Assembly (NCBI RefSeq): GCF_011602085.1
Contig: NZ_JAAONY010000004.1
Location: 201,439-265,438 of the forward strand
Direction: 5' to 3'
DNA: 64,000 nt
Origin: Pseudoteredinibacter isoporae
GTDB lineage: Bacteria > Pseudomonadota > Gammaproteobacteria > Pseudomonadales > Cellvibrionaceae
Positions 57,734 to 64,000 of this stretch are shown piece by piece. The stretch's first letter is position 1, and the number at the start of each line of letters is the position of its first letter. Both the position numbers and the translations under genes were made by a program. Under the pieces are notes generated by a model. It did no database searches. It was not told where the DNA came from and was given only the letters and a program-made list of their open reading frames with translations.

Positions 57734-60145
57734 TTATTCAGCGGTAGATCGAAAAGGCAGAGGTTCCACAGAGTTTGTACTGTTGGAGGCAGGTTTTTCT
57801 TTGTTGTATGAATCCAGTGTTTTTACCGGATAAGCACAACGTTGCAGCCATTTACCCATGGCGGCTTCGTCGAGGGGCTTCGCAATAAAGTAACCTTGCA
57901 TATAGTTACAGCCCCAGGCAATTAGCTGTTGCAGGGTGTCTTCATCTTCAACACCTTCGGCAACTACAGACAAACCGATGTTGTGGGCCAACTCGATGGT
58001 GGAGCGAACAATGGTTCGGTCTTCTTCGTCTTGTGCCAGATTCTGCACAAAACTTTTATCAATTTTCAATTCATGTACTGGCAATTGCTTGAGTTGTCCC
58101 AGCGAAGAGTATCCCGTGCCGTAATCATCAATCGACAGCTTAATGTCTTGATCCTTAAGGTGGCTCAGTTGGGCAATGGCGCTTTGGGGGTTTTCCACAG
58201 CAGCGCTTTCGGTGACTTCCACAATTAAAGAACGGTTTGGAAGTTTTGCCTCTCGCAATAGGGCAGCAACTTCTTTGTCGAAGTTTTTTTGGGCCAGATC
58301 AAGGGCGGATATGTTAACCGCGACGGCGAGATCGTATCCCTGATTGCGCCAGCGCTGACATTGCTCAAGGGCTCTGGCCAGAACCCAGCGTGTTAATTCA
58401 ACGATATAACCGGTTTTTTCTGCCAGTCCAATAAAATCATCGGGTGGCACAAATCCCAACTCAGGGTGCTGCCAGCGTACAAGACATTCAACGCCCTCAA
58501 CCTGAGTTTTGCCTTCATGATGGCGCAACTTGGGCTGATAATGCAGACAGACCTGGTTTTCCGAAATGGCTTTAGGCAATTCCGCCATCAGTGTCAGCTT
58601 ACGAAGGCTGTATTCATCGTGTTTGGGGTCGTAAGTGACGGTAGCTTTTTGGCTGCCACAGGCCTCGTTTAAAGCGACTCCCGCTCGGCGCAGCAAACCT
58701 TCGGCATCCAATGCACTGAAAGGGTAGATCACAATACCCACCGAAATTTTCAGGCTCAGCTCAATACCGCTGACGCAAAATGGATCTTGTAGTGCCTGAT
58801 GGATTTGTTCATTGATTTCGCGTGCGCCCATAATGTCGTTGGTTTTACCCAGCAACACAAACTCGTCGAGATTCAAATGGGCGAGCATATGATTTTCCAG
58901 CTTGGCGCCCAGGCGTTCCGTGACCAGATGAATCAGTTTATCGCCCCAGGAGTAACCCAGTGCGTCTACAATATCCTGGAAGTGGTTGAGTCGAAAGTTT
59001 GCCAGTACGGCAACTTCCTGGCTGCTGTCGAGGTTTTTAATGGTGTGATCAATGCATGCAATTAGGCCTTTGCGATTTAGCAGGCCGGTTAGACTGTCAT
59101 GGCTGGCTTGATAAGTAATGTGTTCCTCACGCTCAGAGACCGCCCGCTGCATACGTGAAAATGCCTTGGCGAGTCGGCCGATTTCATCTCGACGATAAAT
59201 GCGAATGGGGGTGTTGTAATCACCTTTGGAGACATCGTCGATTACATGCAAAAGCTGGTTCAACGGTTTACTGATGCCTCTTGAGAACACATACCCAAAT
59301 ATCAACGCCAGCAGTGAAATCAATCCGAAAATTGATAATAGACTCAGCCACCACTGGCTGAACTTTTCCCGGGGTTCATTCAGGGACTGCTGAAACAAAA
59401 TCGCCAGACCGCTTTGTGAATGTTCATCAAAAGGACGATAGAGAGCGAGGTCTTCCCATTCACCTTGGGTAATCACCCAGGGCTTGTCTGTGAGGCTGGG
59501 CGGTGTTGGCGGCATGCTCTTCATGCGCTCTTCCGGGAGACTGCTGGCGATGAATTGCAGACTATGGCTGTGAGGCAATACAAAGCTGATGTTTACCCCG
59601 CTGATTTCGCTGTAACGATTGGCCATTTGATCATCGATTTCAAAACCCATACCGAGCCAACCTACTCGAATGGGCGCTTTTACTTCGGTCAATACCAGCT
59701 GATAGTGGCGTTGGTTGATCTCGGTGATGGTTTGGAAGGTGATTTGCTGGCTGCGATTGACCAGCTCCAGAATCTGTTGGGGCAGGCCTTTTTCCTGATG
59801 AATGGTGCTGACGGCAAGAACGCCTTCATTGTCTACGAAAAGGGCCACATCGGCACCAACGCGATTACTGTGGTTTTGCAATACACTTTCCAGGGTGCTG
59901 TAGTCGCGCTGTCCAATGGACTGTCTTAAGCCCCAATCCTTCACTACGGTTTCGACACTGGTGTTCAATAAATGATGCTGGTTATCCAGCACATCGAAAA
60001 ATGTCTTTTGGGCGACCAACAGTTTATCAGAGGCGTCTTGTTCTACCTTTTGGCTGGCGGACTGGTAGAGGAAGAGCATGCTCGATAAGCCGAGCCCCAG
60101 CAGGATAGTGGCCAATAAGGCGAATATTCGGCTATGTAGCTTCAT
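57734..60145 (-). CDS. GGDEF-EAL membrane protein, probable c-di-GMP phosphodiesterase
   Basis: An 803-residue protein. Helix about 7-28, periplasmic sensor to ~260 with a Cache-like fold, second helix about 268-290, HAMP about 291-345, GGDEF about 355-515, EAL about 525-775. The GGDEF site is LNLDEF, not GGDEF, so cyclase activity should be lost, perhaps with GTP-sensing kept. The EAL domain has EGVECLVRWQHPE, VNISALDLAQ, DDYGTGYSSLGQL and VVAEGVEDEDTL with all metal residues, so it should hydrolyse c-di-GMP. It starts 24 bp after the barrel gene, last in a three-gene operon. Confidence 0.93.
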   Translation of the reverse strand: MKLHSRIFALLATILLGLGLSSMLFLYQSASQKVEQDASDKLLVAQKTFFDVLDNQHHLLNTSVETVVKDWGLRQSIGQRDYSTLESVLQNHSNRVGADVALFVDNEGVLAVSTIHQEKGLPQQILELVNRSQQITFQTITEINQRHYQLVLTEVKAPIRVGWLGMGFEIDDQMANRYSEISGVNISFVLPHSHSLQFIASSLPEERMKSMPPTPPSLTDKPWVITQGEWEDLALYRPFDEHSQSGLAILFQQSLNEPREKFSQWWLSLLSIFGLISLLALIFGYVFSRGISKPLNQLLHVIDDVSKGDYNTPIRIYRRDEIGRLAKAFSRMQRAVSEREEHITYQASHDSLTGLLNRKGLIACIDHTIKNLDSSQEVAVLANFRLNHFQDIVDALGYSWGDKLIHLVTERLGAKLENHMLAHLNLDEFVLLGKTNDIMGAREINEQIHQALQDPFCVSGIELSLKISVGIVIYPFSALDAEGLLRRAGVALNEACGSQKATVTYDPKHDEYSLRKLTLMAELPKAISENQVCLHYQPKLRHHEGKTQVEGVECLVRWQHPELGFVPPDDFIGLAEKTGYIVELTRWVLARALEQCQRWRNQGYDLAVAVNISALDLAQKNFDKEVAALLREAKLPNRSLIVEVTESAAVENPQSAIAQLSHLKDQDIKLSIDDYGTGYSSLGQLKQLPVHELKIDKSFVQNLAQDEEDRTIVRSTIELAHNIGLSVVAEGVEDEDTLQQLIAWGCNYMQGYFIAKPLDEAAMGKWLQRCAYPVKTLDSYNKEKPASNSTNSVEPLPFRSTAE

Positions 60146-60169
60146 GATGATTCACTATGGATGTAGCCC

Positions 60170-61486
60170 TTAAAAGTAATAGCGGGCACTCAAACTCAGT
60201 TGATCTTCCTTGGCATATGCTCGCTCACCACGATAGTGGCGACGTGCTTGGCGTGAACGACGTTGTTGATATTCAGCGCTGAACTTCCAGTGAGGCGCCA
60301 AATAATAACTGTAGTTGATATTGGCGCTATTTCCCGTCTCGTTATTATTATCCATCGGCGTATTGTCGAGATCCTTGACCGTGGATCGTTCAAAACGAGC
60401 ACTTATGCGGTGTGGGCCAATACGCTTCGAAATGCCCACAAAGGCAGATTCAAAGTCATTGAGGACGAATCCTCTCCCCATACTGGTATCGCCCTTGATG
60501 TACTGGCCATAGAGTTCCACATTCGGTTGAAGAAAATAGTGGCCCCCCAGGTGAATGAAACGCGTCCGCCAGGCGTATTGCCCATCGTGGAACGCAGTAT
60601 CTTCCGCTTGATTATCGTAGTAGTAAATTTCAGCTTTAAACTGCTGGCGTCGCGATAATCCAAATGACGCGTAGAAGCCTGGACGATCATCAATCTCGCG
60701 AAAGGGTTGATAGTGTTTGGCTTGAGGATTTTCTGCCGCAGCGACGCCGGGCAGGGGGTAGAAAGGCAGTGAGGTGCCCAGGCCGCTTTGACGGTCATGG
60801 TTGGACCAGCCTTTCCATGACAATATCGCGCCGGTTGGATCATTAAAACCAAAAATCGCCACATTAATAGTGGCGTTAAGCTTGTGCCGGGAATCCGCTG
60901 ATGGGCCGGCGATGGACCAGCGCCAATGACCTTCCACACCCACTGTCCGAAGCTCTTCGGCAAGCCAGCTGTTAATGGCGGAGTAATTGAGCCCGTAAAC
61001 AGAACTCCAGAGAATGCCGCGGTTTTCGATCGACAGTTTGGGATAGAACAATCCAACCCTCCAACGACTGCGAACTTTACCCGTGCGCAGCGGACGATAC
61101 TGCCAATACAATTCAGTGACTTCCACGCCGGAGGTTTGTTCTGGGTAGGCATGGATCTGGGTGACGATTTGGCTGCCGGCTTTTATATCCATTTTGATTT
61201 CCGCTGCAAAGTCGGCGAGGAGTGGGCGGCCATTGTGACTGCTGTCAAAGCGCGAGTGTCCAGTACCGGAATCCAGCCAGCTATTATTGCCTTCAAAATG
61301 TTGCAGGCGCAGATCGACATAGCCTTTGCTGCTGATTCTCTGACTCAGATCGAACCCATTTTCACTGTCTTTTGAAAACGCGTTTGCTGAACAGAGCAGG
61401 ACTGGAAAAATAATGGCGTGACGAAGCACTTTGCGAGTCAAAGTGGTGGCCTTGTTTTTGTTTTGTTGTTCTTCGACTTCTTGCAT
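60170..61486 (-). CDS. Predicted outer-membrane beta-barrel protein
   Basis: A ~438-residue protein. ATG 61486 (or TTG 61498, no clear ribosome site) gives an n-region of about 20 residues rich in Lys/Gln before the hydrophobic signal part (IIFPVLLCSANAFSK). The mature part has many amphipathic strands with alternating aromatic residues (VDLRLQHFEG, RWRVGLFYPKL, YAWRTRFIHLGGHYFLQPN, ISARFERSTV, HWKFSAEYQQRRSR) and ends in LSARYYF, the terminal Phe that BamA recognises. About 16 strands, a porin-like size. Not a clear match to any named porin. Follows the cupredoxin gene by 11-23 bp. Confidence 0.8.
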   Translation of the reverse strand: MQEVEEQQNKNKATTLTRKVLRHAIIFPVLLCSANAFSKDSENGFDLSQRISSKGYVDLRLQHFEGNNSWLDSGTGHSRFDSSHNGRPLLADFAAEIKMDIKAGSQIVTQIHAYPEQTSGVEVTELYWQYRPLRTGKVRSRWRVGLFYPKLSIENRGILWSSVYGLNYSAINSWLAEELRTVGVEGHWRWSIAGPSADSRHKLNATINVAIFGFNDPTGAILSWKGWSNHDRQSGLGTSLPFYPLPGVAAAENPQAKHYQPFREIDDRPGFYASFGLSRRQQFKAEIYYYDNQAEDTAFHDGQYAWRTRFIHLGGHYFLQPNVELYGQYIKGDTSMGRGFVLNDFESAFVGISKRIGPHRISARFERSTVKDLDNTPMDNNNETGNSANINYSYYLAPHWKFSAEYQQRRSRQARRHYRGERAYAKEDQLSLSARYYF

Positions 61487-61509
61487 TGCGTTTTTCAAGC
61501 CATTACAAC

Positions 61510-62193
61510 TCAGTAGTCCTCATCTTCATCCAGGCGCTCTTGCGGCGCTGCAATCTGGGCTCTGGCGTTTACTTCTTTAGGCAAGGCTATGTTGTGTTTC
61601 GTTTGCCCCTGAAAATCCAGATCACTTGTCAGTGCCTGGCCATTGTTAATGTCGGGGTGCCACAGCTTGAGTGTGTAATGCCCATGGGGAAGTTCTTTGA
61701 AGTTCACTGAGTCTTTTTCAATCTGCCCATAGAAAGGACTGTCGACAACCACCAGATAAGCGATCATCCAGTCGTGAATGTTGCAACCCAATGCGATGAG
61801 TCCGGGGTTTTCAACCTGAATAGGGGCAGGCGTTCGTTTTTTATAAAGCGGTAATTCAAAGCTCAGGGGCTTGGAAAAGGAATAAACGTGATGAGCGGTG
61901 TTGTCACGATTGGGGAATTGAATATTACTCCCGAGTCGAGCAACACTGATATAAGGATCAAATTGCCGATTTTTCTGTTCGATAACTTTGACGGGGGGCT
62001 GCTCTGATCCAGCGGGGCTTTTATTGTCGCGAAGAGAATGGTCTGGCAGAGAAAATTTTGCTTCCAGCCAAACCACCGCTCCCGGAGCGTGTTGAGCTTT
62101 CCCCTTGTGTTGCAGACTGATATCGAGAGCGGCAACCCGACTGACGGTGGAAAGACAAAGTACAAAAAGAACGAGCCCTGGAGTACGAAACAC
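61510..62193 (-). CDS. Periplasmic cupredoxin-like protein (methylamine-utilisation type)
   Basis: A 227-residue protein. GTG 62193 with AGAGGTGG upstream; signal peptide to about residue 22 (cleavage after VAA). Ligand-like residues of a type 1 copper site are present: His in NTAHHVYSF and Cys, His, Met in GCNIHDWM. This C-x2-H-x2-M pattern is seen in proteins annotated as methylamine-utilisation-like. The C-terminal part (YTLKLWHPDI, and acidic DEDEDY end) follows. First gene of the operon with the barrel and the GGDEF-EAL gene. Electron carrier or copper/redox sensor cannot be decided. Confidence 0.85.
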   Translation of the reverse strand: MFRTPGLVLFVLCLSTVSRVAALDISLQHKGKAQHAPGAVVWLEAKFSLPDHSLRDNKSPAGSEQPPVKVIEQKNRQFDPYISVARLGSNIQFPNRDNTAHHVYSFSKPLSFELPLYKKRTPAPIQVENPGLIALGCNIHDWMIAYLVVVDSPFYGQIEKDSVNFKELPHGHYTLKLWHPDINNGQALTSDLDFQGQTKHNIALPKEVNARAQIAAPQERLDEDEDY

Positions 62194-62413
62194 GAACCAC
62201 CTCTAGGTGCAGAATAAGACGAATCGGAATATGAATTATTGCCACATGAGGCGGCATTGTTTTAAAGCTTAGTTTGTTTTCCATACTGCGCAAGTTTGAA
62301 AAATTAAATATCTATCCCGGTGCTAAAATGGGATAAATTTGTGATAATTTCTCAGCTGTTGTGATGCACCTATTGTCCCCTCAGGCCCAATACCCTTGTG
62401 CAAATTGCGTATA

Positions 62414-63187
62414 TTATGCAGCTTCGCAGCGCTGTCCAATGGCTTCAATCAGCCCTTCAATCTGCTGCCGTTGTGCCGGGGCTAAGTCCAGAAAGCTAAG
62501 GCTGACACTGGTGTGTCGTCTAGGTTGTCGCAGGAACTGGATGCCTTTCAGTTTTCCGCGGCAGCGAATATTAAATCCGCCAGGAAACGCGAGGTCGCAT
62601 AAAGGGAGTACGGCACCAGGATACAAATCTTTTAATTGGTTACCGGCAAAGCGCAAACGAACGCCACCGCTGGACAGGTTTTCTACACTACCAAACAGTT
62701 TTTGCCCAACGGGCGTTTGCAAGCTGGCGGCGATTGGGAAATCCTCATCAATAACAATTCGGCGTTGTTTACGACGTTGCCCTGACTCGATTCGATCCGG
62801 TATTTGCAGGCTGTAATAGGGCATTGCCGTGTGGTGGTGATAGCACAAAACCCGGCACTCCATTTCTTGAACCTGGCCGCCCTGGTGCAGACGAATATGC
62901 AGGGAATCTCCGGCGCGTATTTGGCCGTGATACTGGCTGGGAAAGAGTTCGTCGATATCAAAGCTGCCGCTACTTGTATCAACCGACAAAATTAAACTCT
63001 GTTGGTATTCCCCCAAGCGTGCGCTTTTCACTTCAATTAATTGCCTTTGTTTTTGCCAAAGGCGCAACTGCCTCAAGACTTCGGGATGAGGTGCAGAGGC
63101 TTCCTGAGTCATTTCTTTGAAAAAGCCCGGAATAGCGCGCTCTTCAATTTCAGGTCTCTTTCCAAACATTTTTTGCCACAAGGTCAT
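62414..63187 (-). CDS. PilZ-domain c-di-GMP receptor with YcgR-like N-domain
   Basis: A 257-residue protein. N-terminal YcgR-like domain about 45-130 (SLHIRLHQGGQVQEMECRVL); PilZ about 135-250. The c-di-GMP motif is intact: R-x-x-x-R in RRKQRR and N-x-S-x-x-G in NLSSGG. The layout is that of a flagellar-brake type effector. Ends 220 bp from the start of the cupredoxin operon on the same strand; likely a related function through c-di-GMP. Confidence 0.92.
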   Translation of the reverse strand: MTLWQKMFGKRPEIEERAIPGFFKEMTQEASAPHPEVLRQLRLWQKQRQLIEVKSARLGEYQQSLILSVDTSSGSFDIDELFPSQYHGQIRAGDSLHIRLHQGGQVQEMECRVLCYHHHTAMPYYSLQIPDRIESGQRRKQRRIVIDEDFPIAASLQTPVGQKLFGSVENLSSGGVRLRFAGNQLKDLYPGAVLPLCDLAFPGGFNIRCRGKLKGIQFLRQPRRHTSVSLSFLDLAPAQRQQIEGLIEAIGQRCEAA

Positions 63188-63899
63188 TGGGAATCCTTAT
63201 TGTGCATAGGTCTTCTTAAAGCGCTACGGAGATTTCGCTTTCTTGTCTTATGTCCTGTGCAAAGCCCGTGCCAGAGGATTTGCGTCGGCAATTCAGGCAT
63301 GAAATGCGCTGGGTATCGTCAATTGCCTCATTTCTGTACGGCCTGTGGAATGGGTAAGAGGCATTGACGGACCGCCGCAGGAAATTCCTTGCCGCTCTTC
63401 GAGGGTTCTTGAGTAATTCATTTCGTATGACGTCGCGAAAGGAGTCGGATAGTGGTATTGGGCGCCATATAAAGCTGAGGGGCAGCGAGAGGTAAATGAG
63501 GTGGTGGATACGAGGGACTGTAGACCTTAGTAACGGTGACTCTGGGGCCGAAATTACCTTAGATTGTGCGGTCTTTGGCTATTTGACTGCCCATTTCGCC
63601 CCAAAATGTTTCTATGTGTATGCTTTCATTGGTTTTTTTACCTTAAGGGGACAAACTTCTCCTTACATTCATATTCTCTCAGATAGAATCTGAGTCCTCC
63701 AAGGCGCTGTTAGCACTAAAGTTCCTATAAAAGTGCCCATTTGGTTTAGTGGGCAGATAGGCGGTTTGCTACTTTGTGGTGTATATCACGTTTTGGCTAT
63801 AAAATGATTGTTGCTATAACAACAAATGCTTGTTATTTGGCTTGGCTACAGGGCTAATGTGTTGTTTCAGAGTATTGACCTGTTTTAGAGGGAATTGCA
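63188..63899. other. 712-bp divergent intergenic region
   Basis: No convincing gene (a 65-codon frame at 63496-63693 lacks a ribosome site and protein-like composition). Contains hairpins CTCAGA / TCTGAG (63678-63694) and TGCCCA / TGGGCA (63734-63755), a TTGTTG / CAACAA repeat (63808-63825), and a Crp-like site. The size suggests complex control of the gene at the right edge. Confidence 0.55.
63775..63790 (+). promoter_or_regulatory. Crp/Vfr-like site
   Basis: TGTGG-TGTATA-TCACG matches TGTGA-N6-TCACA in 8 of 10 fixed positions, with the right spacing, 110 bp before the last gene. Confidence 0.45.
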
Positions 63900-64000
63900 G
63901 TGACTAATATTGCATCTAAAGATGTTCAAAATTTGCCAGTAAGCGACCATAAAGGGGTTGTTTTTGCTACGAAGGGCAAAATTGTAGATCAAAATGGCAA
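63900..64000 (+). CDS. Start of a gene cut by the window edge; possible large adhesin
   Basis: GTG 63900 has GAGGG seven bases upstream and opens VTNIASKDVQNLPVSDHK, then GVVFATKGKIVDQNG; 33 codons are visible. The G-V-V-x-A-x-x-G-K-I-V-D-x-N-G pattern resembles the first strands of the N-terminal retention module of LapA-like surface adhesins (and of FecR-like domains). The gap before it, the Crp-like site and the c-di-GMP genes beside it would fit, but only the start is seen. Confidence 0.5.
   Translation, partial: MTNIASKDVQNLPVSDHKGVVFATKGKIVDQNG

Noticed and set aside
63496..63693. 65-codon frame in the last intergenic region
   Set aside because: Cys- and Phe-rich odd composition, no family match and no strong ribosome site.

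Overview
The window is a contiguous piece of a gammaproteobacterial chromosome of moderate GC content, dense with genes on both strands. The closest resemblance in gene order is to the Pseudomonas/Marinobacter/Cellvibrio side of the class: nadB | rpoE(algU)-rseA(mucA)-rseB(mucB)-rseC(mucC)-mucD-lepA-lepB-DUF4845-rnc-era-recO-acpS, then cysM-rlmD-relA-mazG, adk-hemH, an AlgP-like histone-H1-like gene and tsaB. Cellvibrionales or a neighbouring marine order is my inference; no rRNA or tRNA gene is visible to settle it.

Layout. 1-15.7 kb is mostly accessory: the 3' part of paaZ (phenylacetate catabolism), an unknown secreted protein, a DUF2141 protein plus Tat-exported carotenoid oxygenase, two DesK/DesR-like two-component systems flanking an M24 peptidase, a TPR protein, leucine dehydrogenase with a divergent Lrp regulator, an AraC regulator, a PEBP-family protein, a FosA-like enzyme and a threonine dehydratase. 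15.7-26.3 kb holds a diguanylate cyclase, prfB (with the +1 frameshift site) and lysS, ung, a methyltransferase, an HDOD protein, ygfZ, sdhE, ygfX and nadB. 26.4-43.3 kb is the envelope-stress (sigma E) operon followed by a long housekeeping run for translation, secretion, RNA processing, repair, cysteine synthesis and the stringent response. 43.7-48.7 kb has adk, hemH, an AT-rich gap, the Lys/Ala-rich DNA-binding protein, tsaB and uppP. 48.8-57.7 kb has a beta-hydroxyacid dehydrogenase, an M18 aminopeptidase, a tandem cNMP-binding/rhodanese protein, a QTMAN-like glycosyltransferase, trpS, bioA with a BirA-type operator, a DUF547 protein and a small lipoprotein. 57.7-64 kb is a c-di-GMP-themed region: a cupredoxin/outer-membrane-barrel/GGDEF-EAL operon, a divergently placed PilZ protein, a 0.7 kb intergenic region, and the first 33 codons of a gene that runs off the end.

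How the parts fit. The rpoE operon senses envelope damage (RseA/RseB), and makes the periplasmic protease MucD; the next genes handle membrane protein export (LepB) and translation (LepA). YgfZ, SdhE and NadB cluster around flavin/Fe-S enzyme function. The 57.7-64 kb region looks like a surface-behaviour module in which a periplasmic copper-type protein and a barrel are made together with a membrane-bound c-di-GMP enzyme, next to a c-di-GMP receptor. The most unusual items are that operon, the bacterial QTMAN-like enzyme, the Cys-less rhodanese fused to cNMP domains, the GTCA/TGAC palindromes beside both DesKR-like systems, and the histone-like protein ending in an AT-hook. No CRISPR array, insertion sequence, integrase, prophage, rRNA or tRNA was seen.
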